Assembly: GCA_005788145.1 (NCBI GenBank)
Contig: SXYY01000176.1
Location: 1 to 20,067, forward strand
Reading direction: 5' to 3'
DNA from: Bacteroidota bacterium
GTDB taxonomy: Bacteria > Bacteroidota > Bacteroidia > NS11-12g > UBA955
DNA: 20,067 nt
Below the pieces are notes generated by a model. That model saw nothing but the letters and a program-made list of their open reading frames with translations, was not told the origin of the DNA and did not search any database. Of the stretch, positions 13,361 through 20,067 are shown piece by piece; position 1 is the stretch's first letter; the number at the start of each line of letters is the position of its first letter. The translations under genes and the position numbers were made by a program.

Positions 13361-14407
13361 TTACAAGATCAACATCGCGTCGCCGTAGCACAAGAAACGG
13401 TATCCCTCTTTCATCGCCTCCTGGTATACTTCCGTCATGAACTTGTGATCCGTGTACGCACATGCCATCATGAACAAAGGCGATTCCGGCTGGTGCAAAT
13501 TTGTAATAAATGCATTGGCAATGTGAAACTTCTGTGGCGGAAACAAAAACTTGTCCGTCCAACCCTCACTTGGATTCAACGTGCTTCTCGAACTTACACT
13601 GCTTTCCAAAGCCCGCATCACACTACCACCCACCGCTACAACACGTTTTTTATTGGTGATGGCATTGTTCACCGCATCACAAGCCGAAGGCTCAATGCGA
13701 TAATATTCACTGTCCATCTTGTGCTTGGTCAAATCCTCAACCTCTACCTCCCTGAACGCACCCAAACCCAAATGCAACGTAATCTCGGAAAACTGAATGC
13801 CTTTGATATCCATGCGCATCTGCAATTCGCGGGTGATATGCAACTGTGCCGCTGGAGCAGCCACTGCGCCTACATTCTTGGCAAACAAACTCTGATACCA
13901 CGCTTCATCCTCTTCCTTTACACCCCGCGTGATATATTTTGGAATGGGCGTCTCACCCAATTTCTTGATCACATTGGCAAACTCCTCATCCGTACCATCA
14001 AACAAAAAACGAATGGTTCTTCCGCGACTCGTGGTGTTGTCCACCACCTCAGCCACCAAATCATCATCCCCAAAATACAATTTGTTGCCCACGCGAATCT
14101 TTCTCGCTGGATCTACCAATACATCCCACAAACGCAATTCATGATTCAATTCACGCAACAAAAACACCTCAATCTGTGCGCCTGTTTTCTCCTTCTGACC
14201 GTACATGCGGGCCGTGAATACCTTGGTATTGTTCACCACAAACACATCGTCCTCGTCAAAAATATCTAAAATATCTTTGAAACTGCGGTGCTCAATCCTC
14301 CGTTCTTTGCTGTGAACAACCAACAAACGACTGTCGTGACGTGTAGCCAATGGCTCCTGAGCAATAAACTCCTCAGGCAAATCGAACTTAAATTGAGATA
14401 ATTTCAT
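13361..14407 (-). CDS. queA: S-adenosylmethionine:tRNA ribosyltransferase-isomerase
   Basis: Transfers and rearranges the ribosyl part of SAM onto preQ1 at position 34 of GUN-decoding tRNAs, making epoxyqueuosine. The 348-residue length is typical. Family blocks are visible in order: DLPEEFIAQEPL with RHDSRLLVV near the N-terminus, NNTKVFTARMYG (about 58-69), LGLGAFREVEVEDL in the middle, and TNLHQPESPLFMMACAY near the C-terminus. The start at 14407 matches the family N-terminus MKLSQFKFDLP. A -7-like TATATTTG lies 29 bases upstream in the 38-base gap after the hydroxybutyryl-CoA dehydrogenase gene, so it may be transcribed alone as well as by read-through. Confidence 0.96.
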   Translation of the reverse strand: MKLSQFKFDLPEEFIAQEPLATRHDSRLLVVHSKERRIEHRSFKDILDIFDEDDVFVVNNTKVFTARMYGQKEKTGAQIEVFLLRELNHELRLWDVLVDPARKIRVGNKLYFGDDDLVAEVVDNTTSRGRTIRFLFDGTDEEFANVIKKLGETPIPKYITRGVKEEDEAWYQSLFAKNVGAVAAPAAQLHITRELQMRMDIKGIQFSEITLHLGLGAFREVEVEDLTKHKMDSEYYRIEPSACDAVNNAITNKKRVVAVGGSVMRALESSVSSRSTLNPSEGWTDKFLFPPQKFHIANAFITNLHQPESPLFMMACAYTDHKFMTEVYQEAMKEGYRFLCYGDAMLIL

Positions 14408-14436
14408 TTTTGCAGTTTGTACCCAAATTGGGGCTG

Positions 14437-14444
14437 CAAATATA
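14437..14444 (-). promoter_or_regulatory. -7 promoter element before queA
   Basis: TATATTTG on the minus strand is a perfect TAnnTTTG, 29 bases before the queA ATG. The matching -33 position would fall in the end of the preceding gene and reads GCC rather than TTG, so the call is moderate. No preQ1 riboswitch was recognised here. Confidence 0.4.
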
Positions 14445-14445
14445 A

Positions 14446-15339
14446 TTAGTTTTTGGCAAAACCCGGCGCAACCACCAAGTCCTTGGTTCCGTGACCGTAA
14501 TCGTAGAAACCGCGACCGCTCTTCACACCCAAATCACCGGCCGTTACCATGTTCACCAACAACGGACAAGGTGCGTATTTTGGGTTGCCAAAACCATCGT
14601 GCAACACGCGCAAAATCGCCAAGCAAACATCCAAACCAATGAAATCTGCCAACTGCAATGGACCCATCGGATGCGCCATCCCCAACTTCATGATCGTATC
14701 AATCTCCTCAACCCCCGCCACACCCTCATGCAGCGAGCTGATCGCCTCATTGATCATTGGCATCAAAACACGGTTGGCGATAAACCCAGGATAATCTTGC
14801 GTTAAAGCCGGTACCTTACCCAACAATTTGCTCAAAGCGATGATATCCTCAGTGACCTTTTTATCGGTCTTGAAACCCTCAATCACTTCCACCAACTTCA
14901 TCACGGGAACGGGATTCATGAAGTGCATACCGATTACCTTTTCAGGACGGGCGGTTACTGATCCAATCTTCGAGATAGATATGCTTGATGTATTGCTCGC
15001 CAACACGCAATGTGCAGGGGTTAATGCATCCAACTGACGGAAAATATTCAATTTGATTTCTACATTTTCTGTAGCCGCTTCAACCACCAAATCAGCATTG
15101 GCAACGCCATCAGCCAACTGGGTGAAGCATTTGATGTTCGACAAGCTCGTGGTTTTTTGTTCTTCGGTGAGCGATCCTTTGGCGACTTGGCGATCCATGT
15201 TTTTGGTAATCGTGGCCATCGCCTTGTCAAGCATTTCCTGCTTCACATCAATCAAATTTACCGCATAACCACACTGGGCAAAAACGTGGGCGATACCATT
15301 TCCCATGGTGCCACCGCCAATCACTGCAATTTGTTTCAT
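14446..15339 (-). CDS. 3-hydroxybutyryl-CoA dehydrogenase (Hbd/PaaH-like)
   Basis: NAD(P)-dependent oxidoreductase interconverting 3-hydroxyacyl-CoA and 3-oxoacyl-CoA, in fatty acid or aromatic acid breakdown or in butyrate-type metabolism. The 297-residue protein has the dinucleotide fold at the start (GGGTMGNG at 8-15). Catalytic residues by spacing with the human enzyme are S118, H139, E151 and N189, in ASNTSS, GMHFMNPVP, EVIEG and FIANR. The C-terminal dimer domain carries HPMGPLQLADFIGLD. No other beta-oxidation gene is adjacent, so the pathway is not fixed by context. A near-perfect promoter ends 7 bases before the ATG, suggesting an almost leaderless mRNA. Confidence 0.94.
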   Translation of the reverse strand: MKQIAVIGGGTMGNGIAHVFAQCGYAVNLIDVKQEMLDKAMATITKNMDRQVAKGSLTEEQKTTSLSNIKCFTQLADGVANADLVVEAATENVEIKLNIFRQLDALTPAHCVLASNTSSISISKIGSVTARPEKVIGMHFMNPVPVMKLVEVIEGFKTDKKVTEDIIALSKLLGKVPALTQDYPGFIANRVLMPMINEAISSLHEGVAGVEEIDTIMKLGMAHPMGPLQLADFIGLDVCLAILRVLHDGFGNPKYAPCPLLVNMVTAGDLGVKSGRGFYDYGHGTKDLVVAPGFAKN

Positions 15340-15346
15340 CTCACCG

Positions 15347-15378
15347 CAAAGTTAGGCATTCCCACCCATTTTGCACAA
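15347..15378 (-). promoter_or_regulatory. Promoter of the 3-hydroxybutyryl-CoA dehydrogenase gene
   Basis: TTG (15378-15376, within TTTTTG), a 21-base spacer, then TAACTTTG (15354-15347), a perfect TAnnTTTG. Only CGGTGAG separates it from the ATG, so the transcript would have a leader of only a few bases. Confidence 0.6.
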
Positions 15379-15410
15379 AAACACTGCTTCAACCCTCGCC
15401 ACAGATTTCT

Positions 15411-15441
15411 CTGTTTCTAACAACTCCTCTCAATACCTTTG
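15411..15441 (+). promoter_or_regulatory. Promoter of maf
   Basis: TACCTTTG (15434-15441) is a perfect TAnnTTTG. CTG (15411-15413) lies 20 bases upstream in place of TTG. The predicted leader to the ATG at 15464 is about 15-18 bases. This position also argues against the longer reading frame starting at 15371, which would begin upstream of the promoter. Confidence 0.5.
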
Positions 15442-15463
15442 TATTGATAAACCCAACCTGTGC

Positions 15464-16063
15464 ATGAACATTCCCCAATCCAATACATTGCAAACATTTC
15501 CCTCCTTGTTGCTCGCTTCCAAATCACCACGCCGACATCAACTGTTGCGCGATGCAGGTTTTCAATTTGATTATATTGCCATTGAAGCTGACGAAGACTT
15601 TCCGCTCTCATTACCGCCCGAAGAAATCTGTCAGTTTTTGGCCAAACACAAATCCATGCACCACCTATCTCCCATTGGTGAAAATGTGCTCGTCACGGCC
15701 GACACCATCGTTTACATCAACGGACAAGTGCTCAACAAACCCCAATCCGTAGAGGAAGCCCACGCCATGTTGCGCACACTTAGCAACCAAACCCACAGTG
15801 TTTTCACTGGGGTCTGTCTGCGCACAGATGAGCAACTTCATGCGTTTTACGATCGCACCGATGTTACTTTCCACGCCCTGAGTGATGCGGAAATTACCCA
15901 TTATGTGGAACAGTATCAACCGTTCGACAAAGCCGGATCCTACGGTGTACAGGATTGGATGGGGTATGTGGGCGTCAAGGGAATCCAAGGTTGTTTTTAC
16001 AACGTCATGGGATTCCCCGTAGCCAAATTTTATCGCGAACTCGCCGCCTTCTGTCAGCGCTGA
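15464..16063 (+). CDS. maf: Maf family nucleoside triphosphate pyrophosphatase
   Basis: A 199-residue protein that hydrolyses non-canonical or selected NTPs to NMP and pyrophosphate, thought to be house-cleaning. Motifs in order: LASKSPRR (17-24), TADTIV with D80 (78-83), FDKAGSYGVQ with K156 and Q163 (154-163), and FYNVMGFP (178-185). The sequence resembles the YhdE-type dTTP/UTP branch, but substrate choice is inferred. The ATG at 15464 gives the normal N-terminus; an upstream ATG at 15371 adds 31 residues unlike the family and precedes the predicted promoter. It ends 55 bases before the convergent S8 protease gene; no clear terminator was seen between them. Confidence 0.93.
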   Translation: MNIPQSNTLQTFPSLLLASKSPRRHQLLRDAGFQFDYIAIEADEDFPLSLPPEEICQFLAKHKSMHHLSPIGENVLVTADTIVYINGQVLNKPQSVEEAHAMLRTLSNQTHSVFTGVCLRTDEQLHAFYDRTDVTFHALSDAEITHYVEQYQPFDKAGSYGVQDWMGYVGVKGIQGCFYNVMGFPVAKFYRELAAFCQR

Positions 16064-16118
16064 AGCCCGCAGCCAAAGTCAATTACTTCATAAGGTTATC
16101 ATTCGCGGTAAGCGACTG

Positions 16119-17687
16119 TCAATCCATGAACATTATTCCACTCATCGCCATGTTCAACGCGCGCTCCGCATTGATCAATCCACCGGTGTTACTCAACTGA
16201 GGGAATCCCACCTTGGTTTTCTTGGTACCCGGTAAAATCACCTTGTGTGTGTAAACATTCACAGAGGATTCAACGATCATTTTCACATCTTTCGCGGTCA
16301 ATGAAGGGTTTCTGCTCCAAATCAATGCACACACACCAGCACAAACAGGCGATGCCATACTTGTACCATTGAAGTATGCATATCCATTGTTCGGTATGGT
16401 GCTGTAAATACTTTGTCCGGGTGCAAATACATCCACATTACGCTGACCATAATTACTGAAATCCGTGGCCAATTTCTTTTTCAATGGCTGAGATGCACCC
16501 ACTTCAATCCAATTGTTGGCAATGACTCCACCACCCAATGAATCGTTGGGATAGTTGGGCGTGATGTCGTTATCCTGTGAACTATTACCCGCTGCATGCA
16601 CCAACAAGACATTGTGGTCCTGGGCATACAATACCGCCTCATTCACGACGTCTTTGTCCCACTTGTAGCCCTTACCAAAACTCATATTGATGATGTTTGC
16701 ACCATTATCAACGGCATACCGAATGCCATTCGCTACATCTTTGTCTCGCTCGTCACCATCGGGCACTACACGGATTGCCATGATTTTTACATTATCAGCC
16801 ACGCCATCCAAACCGATACCGTTGCCGCGACTTGCCGCAATAATACCAGATACATGTGAGCCATGTGAGGCATCCGGACCCGCAACATTGTTGTTGCCAT
16901 AGCCAAATTCATGGGGATCGTTGTAATTATCACCCACAATTTCACGGGGATTGTAATCCAAATTGTATTGGTATTTCACCTGGGCTTCCATCGCATGCAA
17001 CGATTGATCCACGGCATCTTTCAATTGTTTGTAGCCCATCAATCCCACCAACATAGCAATGCGGTCGCGCTTCTTCACATCAGACTCCTTAACAGGAATG
17101 GCTTTGATTTCCTTGCCGGTGGGTTGAATTTTACCCGACACACGGACGTATTCTGCCAGTGTAGACTGAAACTCCGTCATATTAGCGTATGATGCTTTGC
17201 TCTCTTGAATCGTAGATTCAATGTCCACCCGCATCGCTTGATAAGCCAAGTATTCCGGATTGTTGTTCACCTCCTCCGCGGTTACATTTTTGAACTGCTC
17301 CTTGTACTTCATGTACAAACGCACTTTTTCCAAATGATCATACTGCACCATTCTGCCGTCTTTGCCTCCAATGAAATTCCATCCCACTGTATCATCTACA
17401 TATCCATTGCGATCATCATCGATGTTATTGAAAGGAATCTCGCCTTGGTTGTGCCAAATCACATCCTTCAAATCGGGGTGAGTGATATCAACACCTCCAT
17501 CAATGACCGCTACAACGATGGTCTTCGAGGGCAACTTTGCTGCCTCACTGGCATACGCTTTGTCCAAAGAGATCCCCATGTTTTTCTTGGTGGGCGCTGC
17601 ATGATACCAATGTTTGTCGGGCTGTTTCTGTCCATAGGCTTGGGCTCCTAAAGCCAAACCCAAAAAGAGTATAATCGTTTTTTTCAT
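16119..17687 (-). CDS. Exported subtilisin-like serine protease (peptidase S8)
   Basis: A 522-residue protein with signal peptide 1-20 (ending AYGQ). Catalytic triad: D63 in VIDGGVDITHPDL, H275 in SHGSHVSG, S443 in GTSMASP, with oxyanion N368 in AAGN. Between Asp and His are about 210 residues instead of the usual few dozen. The extra segment (about 106-260) is rich in charged helices. Only about 35 residues separate the signal peptide from the catalytic core, so no I9-type propeptide is visible. No T9SS sorting domain follows; the protein ends soon after the catalytic fold. It is probably periplasmic or secreted. It starts 25 bases after the methyltransferase gene, so may share its transcript. 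Confidence 0.93.
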   Translation of the reverse strand: MKKTIILFLGLALGAQAYGQKQPDKHWYHAAPTKKNMGISLDKAYASEAAKLPSKTIVVAVIDGGVDITHPDLKDVIWHNQGEIPFNNIDDDRNGYVDDTVGWNFIGGKDGRMVQYDHLEKVRLYMKYKEQFKNVTAEEVNNNPEYLAYQAMRVDIESTIQESKASYANMTEFQSTLAEYVRVSGKIQPTGKEIKAIPVKESDVKKRDRIAMLVGLMGYKQLKDAVDQSLHAMEAQVKYQYNLDYNPREIVGDNYNDPHEFGYGNNNVAGPDASHGSHVSGIIAASRGNGIGLDGVADNVKIMAIRVVPDGDERDKDVANGIRYAVDNGANIINMSFGKGYKWDKDVVNEAVLYAQDHNVLLVHAAGNSSQDNDITPNYPNDSLGGGVIANNWIEVGASQPLKKKLATDFSNYGQRNVDVFAPGQSIYSTIPNNGYAYFNGTSMASPVCAGVCALIWSRNPSLTAKDVKMIVESSVNVYTHKVILPGTKKTKVGFPQLSNTGGLINAERALNMAMSGIMFMD

Positions 17688-17712
17688 ATTGCTTTGTGTT
17701 TAATCCTATTTG

Positions 17713-18474
17713 TTATCGTGTGCGTTTGCAAAATACCAAAATGCTTACGGCCTTGAATGGAATTTTCGTTGTATGGCTATTAAAAACCCACCTGCGCAAA
17801 AAATTCCGCAGTGGTTTCCATTTGACGACATCCATCGGTGCCATGATGTATGCCACCTTTTCAATCTCAAACCCATGTTGTTCCAACAGCAAACAAATGC
17901 GTTGTTTTGTATAAATCCGCGCGTGGGCCCAGCGCTCATGCAAGGGTCTCGGCAACCAACTAAAAAAGGGCACCCTATTCCAAGGCAACAGTGGCAATTT
18001 GGCTCCGTGGGTCTCAAAAATCCACCATTTGTTGGGAACTGAAATGGCAGCCACGCCTCCAATTTTCAAACTCTTGGCATAATTGGCTACACCCTCTTCG
18101 GTGGGTAAGTGTTCAATCACCTCAAAACTGATCAAACGATCCGCCACCGGCTCAAATGGTTTAGACATGATATCCCAAACCCCAAATTCCGCATTGTTGG
18201 CACCCTGACTCGCCTTCAACGCGTCGAATTCCTCTTGGTGCACCGAAGCATATTCCAACCCCTTGACCGACTTGAAATGTTTGGCCATCGGTACAGCGGT
18301 ATTTCCATTGCCACAACCAATTTCTACTAGATCGAGGTCTCCACCCAAAAATCCAGGATAGGCCTCCACCAATGCAATCCTGCGTTGAACCAACAAATCA
18401 TCCGTGTCCGCCGGCTTACCCAAATAATGTTCAGCCTCAAACAGTGCTTTATCTACCCTGGATGTATTACTCAT
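17713..18474 (-). CDS. Class I SAM-dependent methyltransferase
   Basis: A 253-residue protein with SAM-binding motif I VEIGCGNGNTA (50-60), an acidic motif II region (GLEYASV, 72-78) and SFEVIEHLP (116-124), all usual for class I enzymes of the methyltransferase 11/23 type. The C-terminal third holds many aromatic and basic residues and a possible membrane-facing helix (FFSWLPRPLHERW). The substrate is not recognisable. It lies 14 bases after a glycosyltransferase gene, so methylation of a glycan or glycolipid is a reasonable guess from context. Confidence 0.88.
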   Translation of the reverse strand: MSNTSRVDKALFEAEHYLGKPADTDDLLVQRRIALVEAYPGFLGGDLDLVEIGCGNGNTAVPMAKHFKSVKGLEYASVHQEEFDALKASQGANNAEFGVWDIMSKPFEPVADRLISFEVIEHLPTEEGVANYAKSLKIGGVAAISVPNKWWIFETHGAKLPLLPWNRVPFFSWLPRPLHERWAHARIYTKQRICLLLEQHGFEIEKVAYIMAPMDVVKWKPLRNFLRRWVFNSHTTKIPFKAVSILVFCKRTR

Positions 18475-18488
18475 CTTTGCTTAGTCAT

Positions 18489-19313
18489 TTATCGCGAAGT
18501 CGATAGCCCCGCAGTGTTTTGCTTACCCAACAAGTTCAAATTAAAGAGCAAACGTCGAAACAGAATCCACCCATGTGCAAGAAAATTTGGAATTACACCG
18601 TAGTGTTTGCTTAACACATCATAGCGCTCTTTCCATGCTTTTTTTGTATGCTGGTAACTGCTCCCACCTGTTTCAAAACCACTCAGCACACACTCCATAC
18701 GCATTGATTCTCCTTGCATCAACTTCAACACAGTAATCATCCAATCCACATCAGCGGCCAAACGATATGTTTCGTTGTACCGTGGTGCAATTTCCCGCTT
18801 GACCAACACACTTTGGTGACATACATTCATCCCAAATCGAAAGCTGTTTTTATCCAATTTTTTGGGAAAGGGCTGTGGCTTGAGTTGTGATATTAATCCG
18901 ATGGTTTTGCCATCCGAATCAATGAACATCGTGTCGCCAAAAATCACATCTGGCAAAGGACCGGAATGGTTATTTTTAAACGCGTGAACCGCCTCAACCA
19001 CTTTCTTAACAACATCCGGATCGTGTAGGGCATCTCCCGCATTCACAAACCAAACATAGTCACCCTGCGCCTTACCCAAACCTTTGTTCATGGCATCGTA
19101 TATGCCCCCGTCTTTTTCAGATACCAAAATATTGATATCCTCCGAAAATCCATTCAAATACTCCACAGAGCCATCCGTACTGCCGCCATCAATGACGATC
19201 CATTCGAAGGCTTTCTTTTCGGTTTGCGACAATATAGAATCTACGGTTCGTCTCAGACCCACCCCGTGATTGTAGTGGATGGTAATGATCGATATCAGCG
19301 GTTGATTCTGCAA
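18489..19313 (-). CDS. Family 2 glycosyltransferase
   Basis: A 274-residue GT-A fold enzyme. The N-terminus ISIITIHYN is followed by VIDGGSTDGSV (D42), SEKDGGIYDAMNKG (D68) and NAGD (D94, at the DxD position). CHQSVLVKR and a hydrophobic C-terminal segment come later, as in WcaE-like colanic acid transferases. It transfers a sugar from a nucleotide donor, probably in envelope polysaccharide or glycolipid synthesis. No in-frame ATG exists between the upstream stop and the first conserved strand, so TTG at 19313 is the likely start. The methyltransferase gene follows after 14 bases. The gap upstream (19314-19442) has no gene and no clear promoter. Confidence 0.92.
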   Translation of the reverse strand: MQNQPLISIITIHYNHGVGLRRTVDSILSQTEKKAFEWIVIDGGSTDGSVEYLNGFSEDINILVSEKDGGIYDAMNKGLGKAQGDYVWFVNAGDALHDPDVVKKVVEAVHAFKNNHSGPLPDVIFGDTMFIDSDGKTIGLISQLKPQPFPKKLDKNSFRFGMNVCHQSVLVKREIAPRYNETYRLAADVDWMITVLKLMQGESMRMECVLSGFETGGSSYQHTKKAWKERYDVLSKHYGVIPNFLAHGWILFRRLLFNLNLLGKQNTAGLSTSR

Positions 19314-19442
19314 TGTGGTTGTGTTGTTGATTCAAATTACCTTAAATCCAAATTGATGTTCAAAAAGAAGGCCAAGGACAATGCTATCAGTAAAGGGTCC
19401 GAAAGATATTGATCGATTGAATAATAGGTTCTCAACGAAGAA

Positions 19443-20067
19443 TTACCCCTCCAATTCATCTTTCTTTAACATCAATTGCACGAGGCTTCCACCAACCAAC
19501 AACAAAATCAATGCGGACGACGCCCATTCAATGTTGACCATCGTACTGCGGTTAGTGGGCTCATACACCCACATTACTGCATGCTTGCCTGCTGGAATTT
19601 CCAATCCCCGCAAAACATAATTTACACGCAACGCCTTGGCTTCATTCCCATCGATGTAGGCCTTCCAAGCACCGTTCTTCTCGTTGTAGTAAATTTCGCT
19701 AAATACAGCCAAACCCGCTTGGATGCTGTTGCTCTCGTATGCAATGCTATCGTTGCTATAAAACAACCGCTTCACTGATGACGATGAATCTGTCGCATAA
19801 TTCCGGGCGCCCAAATCAAATCCCGTTGGGGCTCCCGCCTTGTAATCCGCCCCCTCAATCACCGCATGTTTCCGCAAATTCAAGGTATTAATCATGTTCA
19901 GTGCGTCCTTCGCAGTAGCCGCCTCATCCACAGAATCCACGAACCAAGCGTGTCCCAAAGCCGTCATTCTTGGTACGACAATTTCTGATTTTCCGTCTTG
20001 TGAAATACCCATGATGAAACCACAATTCAACATATCCAACGCATGGTTATTCATTAGATCACCGGAC
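19443..20067 (-). CDS. YfhO-like membrane protein, C-terminal part (cut by window edge)
   Basis: The reading frame stays open to the window edge, so the first methionine in view (20054) is not the start. About 207 residues are visible. They match the C-terminal part of large YfhO-family proteins of Bacteroidota: a soluble domain with ALGHAWFVDSV, IYYNEKNGAWKAYIDG and VNYVLRGLEIPAGKH, then a last membrane helix (ASSALILLLVGGSLVQLML) and a short charged tail. YfhO members in Gram-positives act in teichoic acid glycosylation; in Bacteroidota the role is unclear. The glycosyltransferase and methyltransferase downstream fit an envelope function. Confidence 0.85.
   Translation of the reverse strand, partial: SGDLMNNHALDMLNCGFIMGISQDGKSEIVVPRMTALGHAWFVDSVDEAATAKDALNMINTLNLRKHAVIEGADYKAGAPTGFDLGARNYATDSSSSVKRLFYSNDSIAYESNSIQAGLAVFSEIYYNEKNGAWKAYIDGNEAKALRVNYVLRGLEIPAGKHAVMWVYEPTNRSTMVNIEWASSALILLLVGGSLVQLMLKKDELEG

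Noticed and set aside
13038..13388. Plus-strand reading frames over the tRNA pair (with phrases like STGFEPAR and RTRTCTP)
   Set aside because: These are antisense translations of the two tRNA-Leu genes, a well-known source of false protein annotations.
13445..14269. 274-residue plus-strand frame opposite queA
   Set aside because: Composition of an antisense shadow; queA motifs on the other strand are complete.
14408..14445. preQ1 riboswitch before queA
   Set aside because: Expected by function, but the 38-base leader has neither the short pseudoknot pattern nor the conserved bases; only an inverted repeat and a -7 element are seen.
15371..15463. N-terminal extension of Maf from an upstream ATG
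   Set aside because: A perfect -7 element lies inside this stretch and the added residues are unlike the family, so the ATG at 15464 is preferred.
1..20067. Mobile elements, CRISPR array, phage or defence genes
   Set aside because: No transposase or integrase motifs, no spaced direct repeats and no defence-type domains were seen in any frame; gene order is core-like throughout.

Overview
The window looks like a chromosomal segment of a Bacteroidota bacterium, most likely close to Flavobacteriales. Three things point there: promoter elements of the TAnnTTTG type with little use of Shine-Dalgarno sites; a cytochrome oxidase operon with two tandem subunit III genes, a DUF420 gene and a small CxxC membrane protein; and family types such as the DUF2807 head-domain protein and a YfhO-like protein. 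No species is assigned. No mobile element, CRISPR array or phage gene was seen. Every intergenic gap is under 200 bases, and most of the window is conserved core genes.

Region 1 (1-8616, minus strand) is one tightly packed ten-gene operon for an aa3-type (A1 family) cytochrome c oxidase. The order is coxB, coxA, ctaA (heme A synthase), ctaB/cyoE (heme O synthase), two coxC-type subunit III genes, a subunit IV gene, a SCO1/SenC copper chaperone, a DUF420 protein, and a small signal-peptide protein with a CPMC motif. It encodes the catalytic core, the heme A pathway and copper delivery together. Odd points are a helical insertion of about 100 residues in the CuA domain of CoxB, a Lys where the Mg/Mn-site Glu is expected, and an Asn where a heme-binding His is expected in CtaA.

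Region 2 (8730-13018) holds housekeeping and accessory genes. On the minus strand are a signal-peptide TPR-like protein, an HD-domain phosphohydrolase of the SAMHD1/dGTPase-like type, and rsmA (16S rRNA dimethyltransferase). On the plus strand, a probable DUF2807 lipoprotein is joined by a 4-base stop/start overlap to a rhomboid protease.

Region 3 (13010-16063) has two tandem tRNA-Leu genes (CAG, then GAG) on the minus strand. They have a near-consensus promoter and end in GC-rich hairpin terminators. They are followed in coordinate order by queA (queuosine synthesis) and a 3-hydroxybutyryl-CoA dehydrogenase on the minus strand, and a maf nucleotide pyrophosphatase on the plus strand.

Region 4 (16119-20067, minus strand) has an exported subtilisin-like S8 protease with a long insertion between its catalytic Asp and His. 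Next are a methyltransferase and a family 2 glycosyltransferase that probably form an operon, and the C-terminal part of a YfhO-like membrane protein cut by the window edge. The last three suggest cell-envelope glycan or lipid work.

I did not find a convincing wholly new system. The best leads are the lineage-specific changes in the oxidase operon and promoter elements so close to start codons that they suggest leaderless mRNAs.
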